In this document: positions 49,120-57,652 of the stretch, one piece after another
How positions within the stretch are numbered: position 1 is the stretch's first letter
Layout: each line of letters starts with the position of its first letter
Program-made: the position numbers and the translations under genes
NCBI GenBank assembly: GCA_023410875.1
Contig: JAEYPH010000012.1
Coordinates: 18,918-82,917 of the forward strand
Reading direction: 5' to 3'
Length of the DNA: 64,000 nucleotides
DNA from: Bacillota bacterium
GTDB lineage: Bacteria; Bacillota; Clostridia; Christensenellales; UMGS416
The notes under the pieces: model-generated
The model's database searches: none
Told to the model about the DNA's origin: nothing
What the model saw: only the letters and a program-made list of their open reading frames with translations

Positions 49120-50120
49120 GCGCGCCACTTCCGAGGATCGCCGTCTTGGCCACCGGTGGTACCATCGCCGGGACAGCCGACCAGAACACCGATCTGACCG
49201 GCTACACCGCCGCCGTGCTGCCGGTGGACGACCTGATTGCACAGGTGCCGGCGCTTAAGGCCATCGCCCGGGTGCGCGGCGAGCAGGTGTGCCAGATCGG
49301 CTCTCAGGACATGACGCCGGACATCTGGCTTACGCTCTCGGCGCGGGTCAACGCGGCGCTGTCCGGCGGCGAGGCCGACGGCTGCGTGATCACCCACGGC
49401 ACCGACACGATAGAGGAGACCGCCTATTTCCTGCACCTGACCGTGCACAGCAGCCGCCCGGTGGTGCTGGTGGGGGCCATGCGCCCGGCCACGGCCATCA
49501 GCGCCGATGGCCCCATCAATCTGTATTCCGCCGTGCTGCTGGCCGTGAGCCCCCAGTCGGCGGGCCGCGGGGTCATGGTGTGCTTGAACGACGCCATCAA
49601 CGGCGCCCGCGACGTGGCCAAGACCAACACCGCGCTGGCCGACGCCTTCCGCTCGCCGGAGCTGGGTTACATGGGGTACATACAGGACGGCCAGCCCTAC
49701 ATCTACAACCAGAGCACCCGCCGCCACACCTTGCGCAGCGCCTTCGACACGGCGGGGCTCACGAACCTGCCGCCGGTGGACATCGTGTATGGCTATGCCG
49801 GCGGCAATACCGCCGCCTTGATAGACGCAGCCGTGCAGGCGGGCGCACGGGGCATCGTGTACGCCGGGCCCGGCAACGGCAGCCTCTCTCAGGCGGCGTG
49901 CCGGGCGCTGAGCCGCGCCCGCGATGCCGGCGTGGCCGTGGTGCGCTCCTCCCGCGTGGGCAGCGGGCGCATTGCCCGGGGCGGCGAGGCCGACGACGAC
50001 GCGCTGGGCTTTGTGGCTGGGGACAACCTGAGCCCCCAGAAGGCGCGGGTGCTGCTGATGCTGGGGCTGACGCAAACATCTGAGCCGATGGAGCTGCAGA
50101 GGATGTTTGATGCGTATTGA
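49116..50120 (+). CDS. L-asparaginase
   Basis: This 334-residue enzyme has the two catalytic motifs of class II-type asparaginases: IAVLATGGTIAGTAD (Thr near residue 17) and GCVITHGTDTIEETAYFL (Thr-Asp). MRPATAISADGPINLYSA and AGPGNGSL complete the fold. Without a signal peptide it should be cytoplasmic. It is co-translated with the c-di-GMP protein through ATGA at 49116-49119. A link between the two is unclear. Confidence 0.93.
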   Translation: MSAPLPRIAVLATGGTIAGTADQNTDLTGYTAAVLPVDDLIAQVPALKAIARVRGEQVCQIGSQDMTPDIWLTLSARVNAALSGGEADGCVITHGTDTIEETAYFLHLTVHSSRPVVLVGAMRPATAISADGPINLYSAVLLAVSPQSAGRGVMVCLNDAINGARDVAKTNTALADAFRSPELGYMGYIQDGQPYIYNQSTRRHTLRSAFDTAGLTNLPPVDIVYGYAGGNTAALIDAAVQAGARGIVYAGPGNGSLSQAACRALSRARDAGVAVVRSSRVGSGRIARGGEADDDALGFVAGDNLSPQKARVLLMLGLTQTSEPMELQRMFDAY

Positions 50121-50155
50121 TCAGGGCCGGGAAGAAAAATAACTGAGGTGCCGTG

Positions 50156-52147
50156 ATGTTGTTTGGAGCAGCGTATTACCCGGAACACTGGCCCGAAGCC
50201 CGCTGGCATACCGACGCGGACATGATGGCGCAGGCGGGCTTCAACACCGTGCGCATGGCGGAGTTCGCGTGGCACAAGATGGAGCCCCGCGAGGGTGCGT
50301 TTGACTTCTCCTGGCTGGACCGGGCCATCGATGTGCTGGCCCGGCGGGGCATCAAAGCGATGCTGGGCACGCCCACGTCGGCTGCGCCCAAATGGCTCGT
50401 GGACAAATATCCTGACACCCTCATGTGGGACCTGAAGGGGCATCCGCGGGGATTTGGTTCGCGGCGATACTACTGCTACAACAGCGAGAGCTACCGGGAA
50501 AGAACTGCGGCCATCGTTACGGCGATGGCCGAACATTATCGAGGCAACGCCAACGTAATCGGCTGGCAGATCGACAATGAATTCGGCTGCGGGGATACGA
50601 CCCGCTGCTTCTGCCCCAACTGCCGCCGCAAGTTCATCGATTGGCTCACCGAACGCTACGGCACGATCGAGGAGGTCAACCGCCAGTGGGGCACGGTGTT
50701 CTCCAGCCAGAGCTACAACAGCTGGGAAGAAGTCGAGCTGCCCACTTACACGGCCCTTGGCCACCACAACCCGTCGCTGCTGTTGGATTTTTACCGCTTC
50801 TCCTCTGATTCGGCGGTGGCATACCAGCAATTCCAGTATCACATCCTGAAAACCTACTTCCCCGATGTGCCCGTTACGACCAATTTCATGGGCGATTTCG
50901 GCCAGATCGATTATTATGACATGGCCGCCAACCTGGACATTGTGGCGCTGGACATCTACCCGATCATGACCCGGGGCAACAACCCCGCGCCGCAGAACGC
51001 GGCGATGTATCATGACATCACCAGAGGGCTGAAGCGCAGCAACTACTGGATCACCGAGCACCAAAGCGGCACGCCCGGCGCGTTCACGCTGCACAAGACG
51101 CCCTGGCCGGGGGACCTTCGGCGCTGGACCTGGCAATCGGTGGCCCACGGCGCCGACGGCATCCTGTATTTCCGCTGGCGCACGATACCCTTCAGCGTCG
51201 AGGAATACTGGCATGGCATATTGAACCACGACGGCGGGGCAAACCGGCGATATGCGGAGGTCATGGCTGTAGGCGCGGAATTCCAGCGTCTGGCCGAGGC
51301 GCTGGCCGACAGCCGCGTGAAGGCCGACGTGGCGATCATACGCTCCTACGACGTGGAATGGACGTTTGACATCCAGCCTCACATCCAGGACTACAACTAT
51401 CTCCACCATGTGGACGCGTACTACAGATACTTCCATGAACGCCACATCCCCGTGGACATGGCGTCGCCGGATCAGGACTTGTCCGGCTATAAACTGGTGG
51501 TGGCCCCCAACCTCATCATGGCCGATGAGCAGCAATCCCAGCGGTTGCACCGGTATGTGCGGGGTGGCGGGGTGCTGGTGCTGGATTACCGGGCCGGCGT
51601 AAAGCTCATGAACAACCAGATGGTGCAGAGCGTGCCGCCGTGCTGTTTTGCCGGTCTCACGGGCATCCGTATTTCGGACTATGGCGTGATCGGCAAGGAC
51701 GAGAGCATCGGCGTGAAGCTGGCGGACGGCGGGGAGGGCCGGGCTCTGTGGTGGTATGACGTGATACAGCCCACAACGGCGGCTGTGCTGGCAACCTATG
51801 CCGCAAGCTATTTCGAAGGCTCGCCCATGGCCACCGAAAACCGGTATGGCCAAGGCTTGGCGTTTTATTTTGCATCGGAGCCGGACCCCGTGCTCATGGA
51901 CAAGCTCATGGACCGGGCATGCGCGGCCGGCGACGTTGCGCCGCTGCTGGGCTGCCCGGCAGATGTCGAGGTGGCCCGCAGGATCAAGGACGGCACGGAG
52001 CTGCTGTTCGTCATCAACCATTCGCGTCAGGCGCACAGCGTGAAGCTCGTAAAAACCTACCGCGACTTGCTCAGTGGAAATTTGCTGTCCGGAGCAGTGG
52101 ATCTGGCTGCAAACGACGTGATGGTTCTCTGTGCATCTTTTGATTGA
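50156..52147 (+). CDS. GH42 beta-galactosidase
   Basis: This 663-residue enzyme is a more classical GH42 than the 2798 copy. It begins MLFGAAYYPEHWPEARW and has acid/base Glu near residue 142 in WQIDNEFGCGD. The zinc cysteine cluster is CFCPNC. The nucleophile Glu lies near residue 301 in YWITEHQSGTPG, and GADGILYFRWR follows. The flavodoxin-like domain follows at about 390-600. It should hydrolyse beta-galactosides in the cytoplasm. ATG 50156 has GAGG seven bases upstream; the GTG at 50153 is too close. It lies 35 bases after the asparaginase gene. Confidence 0.94.
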   Translation: MLFGAAYYPEHWPEARWHTDADMMAQAGFNTVRMAEFAWHKMEPREGAFDFSWLDRAIDVLARRGIKAMLGTPTSAAPKWLVDKYPDTLMWDLKGHPRGFGSRRYYCYNSESYRERTAAIVTAMAEHYRGNANVIGWQIDNEFGCGDTTRCFCPNCRRKFIDWLTERYGTIEEVNRQWGTVFSSQSYNSWEEVELPTYTALGHHNPSLLLDFYRFSSDSAVAYQQFQYHILKTYFPDVPVTTNFMGDFGQIDYYDMAANLDIVALDIYPIMTRGNNPAPQNAAMYHDITRGLKRSNYWITEHQSGTPGAFTLHKTPWPGDLRRWTWQSVAHGADGILYFRWRTIPFSVEEYWHGILNHDGGANRRYAEVMAVGAEFQRLAEALADSRVKADVAIIRSYDVEWTFDIQPHIQDYNYLHHVDAYYRYFHERHIPVDMASPDQDLSGYKLVVAPNLIMADEQQSQRLHRYVRGGGVLVLDYRAGVKLMNNQMVQSVPPCCFAGLTGIRISDYGVIGKDESIGVKLADGGEGRALWWYDVIQPTTAAVLATYAASYFEGSPMATENRYGQGLAFYFASEPDPVLMDKLMDRACAAGDVAPLLGCPADVEVARRIKDGTELLFVINHSRQAHSVKLVKTYRDLLSGNLLSGAVDLAANDVMVLCASFD

Positions 52148-52191
52148 GCCTGAAGCCGGCTCTTCATCAGTTTAGAAAAAAATAAGAATTA

Positions 52192-52241
52192 CCCTCCGTT
52201 TTCTTTAAGGCTTGTTCGTTATAGTTGCCTTGCAAACGGAG
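52192..52241 (+). promoter_or_regulatory. Leader hairpin sequestering the ddl ribosome binding site
   Basis: CCTCCGTTT at 52192-52200 and AAACGGAGG at 52233-52241 pair perfectly. The second arm contains the GGAGG of the ddl start. Inside is a second stem AAGGC/GCCTT (52206-52210 with 52226-52230). If transcribed through, this structure would hide the ribosome binding site. No convincing promoter is visible in the 102 bases after the GH42 gene. Confidence 0.6.
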
Positions 52242-52249
52242 GTGTACAA

Positions 52250-53308
52250 ATGAAGACAATCCTGTTTTTTGGAGGCAGAACGCCGGAGCACGACGTTTCT
52301 GTTGCCTCGGCTGTAAACGTACTCAATGGTCTGGACAAGAAAAAACATGCCGTGGAGGCCGTCTACATCGCAGCGGATGGCACATGGAGCCAGCCGGCGG
52401 CGGTCGTGGAAACCCTGACGGGGACCCAACAGCTGCTGGCGCTGTGCGGCAAACCCGTGGACATTGGCACGGCGCTGCGCGCTCTTGTTGACCGCGCGGC
52501 CGATGGCGTTGCTTTCCCGGTGATGCACGGGCCCTATGGCGAGGACGGCACGATACAGGGCCTCTTCGAGATGATCGGCATGCCCTATGTGGGCAACGGC
52601 GTGCTGGCCTCGGCGGCGGCCATGGACAAGGCCGTCATGAAGTCCCTTTTTGCCCAGGCGGGCATCGAGCAGACGCCGTGGGTCTCTTTTCGCGATGGCG
52701 CCCATCCGCAGGACATTGTGAATGCTGTGGCCCGAGACATCGGCTTTCCCGCCTATGTGAAGCCCGCCAACATGGGCTCCAGCGTGGGCGTGGCCCGGTG
52801 TGCCGATGGGGAAGAGCTGCTGGCCGCGGCGGAGCAGGCCTTCCGCTATGACGAGAAGATCGTCGTGGAGCGGGAGGTAAACGGCCGGGAGATCATACTG
52901 GCCATGGCCGGCGATGAGTACGTGCGGTGTTCTTTGCCCGGCGTATGGCAGCGGCCGGGGTCCTTCTTCAGCTACAGCGACAAGTATCAGGATGACGACC
53001 TGACGCCCCGCATACCGGCGGACATCCCCGAAGAGGTGTACCGCCGCATGTGCGACATGGGCCGCCGGGCTTTCCGGGCGGTGGACGGTTCCGCTCTGAT
53101 GCGGGCGGATTTCTTTGTGACCGCCCAGGGGCAGGTGCTGCTCAACGAGGTCAACACGATGCCGGGGTTCACGGCCCACAGCATGTTCCCGCTGCTGTGC
53201 ACACAGAGCTGGGGCATGGGTTTCTCCGAATTGCTGGATTTGCTGGTAGACCTGGGGCTGCGGCGGCATGCCCGCCGGGCGGCGCTGTGCCGGGAGGTGC
53301 ACGCATGA
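52250..53308 (+). CDS. ddl: D-alanine--D-alanine ligase family protein (Ddl/Van ligase type)
   Basis: This 352-residue ATP-grasp ligase makes the terminal dipeptide of peptidoglycan. It starts MKTILFFGGRTPEHDVSVAS and has MHGPYGEDGTIQGLFE, KPANMGSSVGVARC, the omega-loop SYSDKYQDD (Lys-Tyr kept) and LLNEVNTMPGFTAHSMFP. The EH of GGRTPEHDVS and the KY omega-loop favour D-Ala-D-Ala. The GFTAHS segment also resembles VanC/VanG ligases, which have HSR where this has HSM. Substrate specificity is therefore unsettled. It is the first gene of a tight cell-wall cluster and overlaps murF by four bases. ATG 52250 lies 8 bases after GGAGG. Confidence 0.88.
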   Translation: MKTILFFGGRTPEHDVSVASAVNVLNGLDKKKHAVEAVYIAADGTWSQPAAVVETLTGTQQLLALCGKPVDIGTALRALVDRAADGVAFPVMHGPYGEDGTIQGLFEMIGMPYVGNGVLASAAAMDKAVMKSLFAQAGIEQTPWVSFRDGAHPQDIVNAVARDIGFPAYVKPANMGSSVGVARCADGEELLAAAEQAFRYDEKIVVEREVNGREIILAMAGDEYVRCSLPGVWQRPGSFFSYSDKYQDDDLTPRIPADIPEEVYRRMCDMGRRAFRAVDGSALMRADFFVTAQGQVLLNEVNTMPGFTAHSMFPLLCTQSWGMGFSELLDLLVDLGLRRHARRAALCREVHA

Positions 53309-54684
53309 TCCGCTGCAGTATGGCCCAGGCGGCCCGTTGGGCCGGCGCCCTGGGGACAAGCGGGGATGATGCGACCATCCACGGCGTGTCCACCGATAGC
53401 CGTTCCATCGGCCCCGGCAGCCTGTTTGTGCCGCTGGCCGGCCCGCGCTTCGACGGCCACGGGTATGTGGAGGAGGCCGTGCGCAAGGGCGCGGCGGCCA
53501 GCCTGTGGCGCAGCGATGTGCCAAACCCGCCGCAGGGTGTACCGCTGATCTTTGTGGAAGACACGCTGGCGGCGCTGCAGCGCCTGGCTGCGGCATACCG
53601 GCGGCACATGGACGTGACGGTCGTCGGCATCACGGGCAGCAACGGCAAGACATCCACGAAGGACATCCTGGCCGGGGTACTGGGCGTCGAAGGCAAAACC
53701 CATAAGACCCGGGGTAACCTGAACAACCACATCGGCGTGCCGCTGACGCTGCTGGAGATGGATGGCGACGAGCGCTTTGCCGTGGTGGAGATGGGCATGT
53801 CCGCGCCGGGCGAGATCGCCCAGCTGGCGGCCATCGCCCAGCCGCAGGTCGGTATCATCACCAGCGTGGGCCACGCGCATCTGGAACAGATGGGCTCCAT
53901 CGAGGCCATCGCCCGGGCCAAGTGGGAGATCGCCTGCGCCATCGGCGACGACGGCATGCTGATTTACCCGGGAGAATGCGCGCTGCTGAGGCGCCTGGCC
54001 GCCCAAAGCGGCGTGCCCACGCGCACCTTTGGCGAGCAGCCCGGCGACGACTTCCGGCTGACTTCCTTTGCCCAGAGTGCCGACGGCATTACCTTTGCGA
54101 CCGCTGACGCAGGTCCGCTGCTGCTGCCCATGCAGGGCCGGCACAACGCCCGCAACGCGCTGGCCGCCATCGTGGCGGCGCGGTTTCTGGGCCTGGGCAT
54201 GGATGCCATCGCCCAGGGCCTGCGCCGGGTGGAGCCCACCGGCGGCCGCTGCCAGGTGTACCGCGCGGGGGATTGCACAATCATCGACGACACCTACAAA
54301 TCCAACCCCGAAAGCGTGCTGGCGGCGCTGGAATTGCTCTACGGCATGCCGGGCAGGCGCAAGCTCTTCATCATGGGAGACATGGTGGATATGGGCGCCG
54401 ATAGCCCGGCGTTGCACCGGCAGATCGGCGCGGCGCTGGACCCTGCGCGGTTGGACGCCGTGTATGCGTGCGGCGAGGAGACCGTGCACACCATCAGCCA
54501 GGCGCGGCAGCGGTTCCCCGAGGGGCGGGCCAGGCACTTCTCCGACAGGGAGGGCCTGCTGGCAGCGCTGCGGGAGTATGTCTCGATGCCCGGCACGGTG
54601 CTGGTCAAGGCCTCCCGGGCCCGGCACTTTGAGGACATTGCCCTGTGGCTGCGCCAATGCAAGGAGGCCGGCCATGAAGCCTGA
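53305..54684 (+). CDS. murF: UDP-MurNAc-tripeptide--dipeptide ligase
   Basis: This 459-residue Mur ligase attaches the D-Ala-D-X dipeptide to the peptidoglycan precursor. It has a short uridine-binding domain, ATP-binding VVGITGSNGKTSTKDILAGVL, KTRGNLNNHIGVPLTLL, MGMSAPGEIAQLA and SVGHAHLEQMGS. The C-terminal domain carries IIDDTYKSNPESVLAALELL (D-x-Y-(N/K)-x-(N/S)-P) and LFIMGDMVDMG. The start at 53305 overlaps ddl (ATGA) and follows GGGAGG. Next to a ligase and a racemase it points to control of the stem-peptide end. The next gene overlaps its 3' end by 11 bases. Confidence 0.94.
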   Translation: MIRCSMAQAARWAGALGTSGDDATIHGVSTDSRSIGPGSLFVPLAGPRFDGHGYVEEAVRKGAAASLWRSDVPNPPQGVPLIFVEDTLAALQRLAAAYRRHMDVTVVGITGSNGKTSTKDILAGVLGVEGKTHKTRGNLNNHIGVPLTLLEMDGDERFAVVEMGMSAPGEIAQLAAIAQPQVGIITSVGHAHLEQMGSIEAIARAKWEIACAIGDDGMLIYPGECALLRRLAAQSGVPTRTFGEQPGDDFRLTSFAQSADGITFATADAGPLLLPMQGRHNARNALAAIVAARFLGLGMDAIAQGLRRVEPTGGRCQVYRAGDCTIIDDTYKSNPESVLAALELLYGMPGRRKLFIMGDMVDMGADSPALHRQIGAALDPARLDAVYACGEETVHTISQARQRFPEGRARHFSDREGLLAALREYVSMPGTVLVKASRARHFEDIALWLRQCKEAGHEA

Positions 54685-55789
54685 ACTCAGCGTGGACCTG
54701 GCCCGGATACGCCACAATGCCGAGCAACTGCTGCAGGCGTGCCGGGCGGGCGGGCGCACGGCCATGGGCATCACCAAAGGCTGCTGCGGCAGCCCGGAGC
54801 TGGCCGGCGCGTTCGTGTCCGCCGGTATGGATTTTCTGGCCGATTCCCGCATCGACAACCTGAAAAAGCTGCAGGCATTTGCAACACCCAAGGTGCTGCT
54901 GCGCCTGCCCGGCCCCTGGGAGGCCGCGCAGACGGTGCGCTATGCCGACTATAGCCTGAATACCCAGGCGGACACTCTGCGCCGCCTTTCGGAGGAAGCC
55001 GTGCACCAGCGCGTGCGGCACAAGGTGATTCTGATGATCGACATCGGCGACCTGCGGGAGGGCATTTGGATAGACGACGATAAATCGATACACCGGGCGG
55101 TGCAGGCCGCCTTGGCGTGCGAGGGGCTGGAGTTGGCCGGCATCGGCGCCAACCTGACCTGCTACGGCGGCATCATCCCCACGGTGGAGAACTACACCGC
55201 CCTGTGCCAGCTGGCCGGGCTGCTGCGCAGCCGCTACGGCATCGAACTGCCCATGGTGTCCGGCGGCAATTCCAGCAGCATCGAGCTGCTGCTGTCCGGC
55301 CAAATGCCCTCGGGCATCACCAATCTGCGGATCAACCAGGCGGTGCTGCTGGGGCGGGAGCTGGCCTACGGCCAGCCCATCGCCGGCTGGCACGACGACG
55401 CTTTTACGCTGAGCGCGGGAATCGTGGAAATTCAGGTGAAGCCCTCGCGGCCGGTGGGTGAACTGGCTGTGGGCAATGCCTTCGGGCCTCCGCCGCAGCC
55501 CGCGGACCGCGGCATGCGCCGCCGGGCGATCCTGTCCATCGGGCGGCAGGAGATGGATTGCACCGCGCTGGTTCCGCTGGACACCGGCGCGCTGGTCGTC
55601 GGGGCCAGTTCGGACCACATGATCGTGGATATCTCCGACAGCGCCGTGCGCTATCGCGTGGGGGACCGTATGGCGTTCCGGGTGAGCGCCTACGGCTGCG
55701 TGATCGCCGGCATGGCTTCTCCCTACATCCGGCGGGTGTACCGCGACGAGCCGGCGCGGCGGGAATCCGTCAGAAAGGCCATCGGCTGA
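54674..55789 (+). CDS. PLP-dependent ornithine/alanine racemase-type enzyme
   Basis: This 371-residue TIM-barrel PLP enzyme is of the ornithine-racemase (Orr/YhfX-like) branch of the alanine racemase fold. It has KPELSVDLARIRHNAEQLL, the PLP lysine in AMGITKGCCGSPELA, FLADSRIDNLKKLQA and LMIDIGDLREGIW. It also has IGANLTCYGGIIPTVENYT, SGGNSSSIELLLSGQ and LRINQAVLLGRELAYG. Orr converts L- and D-ornithine; whether this one acts on ornithine, alanine or serine is unknown. Its place between murF and a DD-carboxypeptidase suggests it supplies a D-amino acid to peptidoglycan. ATG 54674 follows AAGGAGG and overlaps murF by 11 bases. Confidence 0.85.
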   Translation: MKPELSVDLARIRHNAEQLLQACRAGGRTAMGITKGCCGSPELAGAFVSAGMDFLADSRIDNLKKLQAFATPKVLLRLPGPWEAAQTVRYADYSLNTQADTLRRLSEEAVHQRVRHKVILMIDIGDLREGIWIDDDKSIHRAVQAALACEGLELAGIGANLTCYGGIIPTVENYTALCQLAGLLRSRYGIELPMVSGGNSSSIELLLSGQMPSGITNLRINQAVLLGRELAYGQPIAGWHDDAFTLSAGIVEIQVKPSRPVGELAVGNAFGPPPQPADRGMRRRAILSIGRQEMDCTALVPLDTGALVVGASSDHMIVDISDSAVRYRVGDRMAFRVSAYGCVIAGMASPYIRRVYRDEPARRESVRKAIG

Positions 55790-55790
55790 T

Positions 55791-56870
55791 ATGACAAAAC
55801 GAGCGAGAAGAAAAGATGTGCCTGCAAGGCGTGGCCGGGGTGGCGCCCTTGCCATTGCGGTGTTCGCGCTGGCCCTGTTGTTTTTTGCTTATACCGCGGT
55901 ATCGGGCTTGCTGGCCAAGGAGCAAAGGGTGCACACCACCGCCGGGCGGACGGCGGAACGAACCGGCGCGGCCACCGGGAAAACCACCGCGCCGGCAAAG
56001 CCCAGCGAAAGCAAGCCGCCCAAATCCACGGCGAACACCACGGGAAGCGGCGGGTTTACCGGCTCTCTTGGTGCGCGCAGCGCCGTGGTGCTGGGTGGCG
56101 ACGGCAACACGCTCTATTCGCTGGCCGGCGACCAGCGCAGCTACCCGGCCAGCACGACCAAGGTGCTGACCGCGCTGGTCGCCTTGGAAAACGGCGATCT
56201 GAGCGACAGCGTGCGCGTGGGGGAGGAAGCCAACCTGCCCAAGCCCGGCTCCAGCATCGCCGGCCTGCGGTATGGGGAACGCCTGACGCTGGAACAGCTG
56301 CTCCACGCCCTGCTGATCCCCTCGGGCAACGACGCCGCCTATGTCATCGCCGCCCACATCGGGCGAAAGATCAGCGGTGACGACCGGATGGGGGAGGAGG
56401 CGGCGGTCGGCGTGTTCGTGCAGCGCATGAACAGCCGGGCCAGAGAGCTGGGGGCCGCCCACTCGCACTTTGCAAACCCCGACGGTTACCATGACGAGCA
56501 GCACTACACGACCGCCGGGGACATGGGTCTCATTGCCTTGGAGGCCATGACCCATTCGGCCTTCCGGCAGATCGTGGCCAAGACCAGCTATGCGCTGCCC
56601 GATGTGCGCGTTCAGGACAAGGATGGGAAACAGACCACCCAGCACCGGGTGCTGGAAAACACCAACGAACTATTGAACAGCGGCAGCCCGTATTACATGG
56701 ACGCGTGCAATGGTATCAAGACCGGCCACACCAGCGAAGCGGGCTATTGCCTGATTTCTTCCGCCGCCCAGGGGGGCGAAAGCGTGCTGGCGGTCGTGAT
56801 GGGCAGCGACCAGGAATCGGTGTGGGCGGATTCGGCCCAATTGCTGCAATGGGGATTGGCGCAGCCATGA
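55791..56870 (+). CDS. D-alanyl-D-alanine carboxypeptidase (S11 family)
   Basis: This 359-residue membrane-anchored penicillin-binding protein has a signal anchor (ALAIAVFALALLFFAYT) and a Pro/Thr-rich linker (about residues 45-85). The catalytic SxxK is in YPASTTKVLTALVALE, SxN in LLIPSGNDAAYV and KTG in NGIKTGHTSEAGY. It removes terminal D-Ala from stem peptides outside the membrane. It begins one base after the racemase stop. In van clusters this task is done by metallo VanX/VanY/VanXY proteins; here a serine enzyme does it. Confidence 0.92.
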   Translation: MTKRARRKDVPARRGRGGALAIAVFALALLFFAYTAVSGLLAKEQRVHTTAGRTAERTGAATGKTTAPAKPSESKPPKSTANTTGSGGFTGSLGARSAVVLGGDGNTLYSLAGDQRSYPASTTKVLTALVALENGDLSDSVRVGEEANLPKPGSSIAGLRYGERLTLEQLLHALLIPSGNDAAYVIAAHIGRKISGDDRMGEEAAVGVFVQRMNSRARELGAAHSHFANPDGYHDEQHYTTAGDMGLIALEAMTHSAFRQIVAKTSYALPDVRVQDKDGKQTTQHRVLENTNELLNSGSPYYMDACNGIKTGHTSEAGYCLISSAAQGGESVLAVVMGSDQESVWADSAQLLQWGLAQP

Positions 56871-56898
56871 CGGATGAAACGGCCCGGCGGTAAAATGC

Positions 56899-56904
56899 TA
56901 TAAT
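56899..56904 (+). promoter_or_regulatory. Possible -10 element before the VanR-like gene
   Basis: A perfect TATAAT lies 38 bases upstream of the regulator start, in the 71-base gap after the carboxypeptidase. The matching -35 (GAAACG) is poor, so a regulator-dependent promoter is possible. Confidence 0.4.
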
Positions 56905-56941
56905 GGGTTCTGACACCGAAGGAATACCGCCGGGGTGAATG

Positions 56942-57652
56942 ATGGAACAGATCACAATACTGGTTGTGGACGACGAAGCGGAGATCGCCGACTTGCTGGA
57001 AGTGCACCTGAGCGCGGAGGGCTACGAAGTCGTGAAGGCCTCCACGGCGCAGCAGGCGCTCAAACTGCTGGAGGAACGAACCTTCGAGCTGGTGCTGCTG
57101 GATGTGATGATGCCCGGCATGGATGGCTTCACCGCCTGCCAGGAGATCCGGCGCAGGATGAACGTGCCGATCATCATGATCACCGCCCGCAGCGAGGACA
57201 TCGACAAGGTCGTGGGGTTGAGCAGCGGCGCCGACGACTATCTGACCAAGCCCTTCAACCCGATGGAGCTCATCGCGCGGGTGAAGTCCCAATTGCGGCG
57301 GTACCTGTATCTGAACACGCCGCCCGCCCGGCAGCAGGAGCCTTCCATCCTGCGCGCCGAGGGGCTGGAGATCAACCCGGTGGAGCACAGCGTGACGCTG
57401 TACGGCCAGCCTGTCACGCTGACCCATATCGAGTTCGAGATTCTGCACCTGCTGGCCTCCAACCGGGGCCGGGTGTTCAGCGCCGAGGAACTCTTTGAGC
57501 GGGTATGGAAGGAGAAATACTTCCAGTCCAACAATACCGTCATGGTGCACATCCGCAAAATACGCGAGAAGATCGAGGAAAACCCGAGGACGCCCAAATT
57601 CATCATCACCGTATGGGGAGTGGGGTATAAGTTTGCGAAAATCGATCGTTAA
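56942..57652 (+). CDS. VanR-like response regulator (OmpR family)
   Basis: This 236-residue regulator has a receiver domain. TILVVDDEAEIADLLEVHLS holds the acidic pair, the phospho-Asp lies near residue 52 in VLLDVMMPGMDGF, then IIMITARSEDIDKVVGL and the Lys in YLTKPFNPMELIARVKSQL. An OmpR winged helix follows, VTLTHIEFEILHLLASN, and its tail TVWGVGYKFAK closely recalls VanR of enterococci. The LIARVKSQLRRY linker is also VanR-like. ATG 56942 is preferred over ATG 56939 because of spacing from GGGG. It shares 20 bases with the kinase gene. Confidence 0.9.
   Translation: MEQITILVVDDEAEIADLLEVHLSAEGYEVVKASTAQQALKLLEERTFELVLLDVMMPGMDGFTACQEIRRRMNVPIIMITARSEDIDKVVGLSSGADDYLTKPFNPMELIARVKSQLRRYLYLNTPPARQQEPSILRAEGLEINPVEHSVTLYGQPVTLTHIEFEILHLLASNRGRVFSAEELFERVWKEKYFQSNNTVMVHIRKIREKIEENPRTPKFIITVWGVGYKFAKIDR

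Noticed and set aside
49889..52036. Minus-strand frame of 715 residues opposite the GH42 gene
   Set aside because: It is the antisense of catalytic motifs of GH42, with no start signal and unusual residue content.
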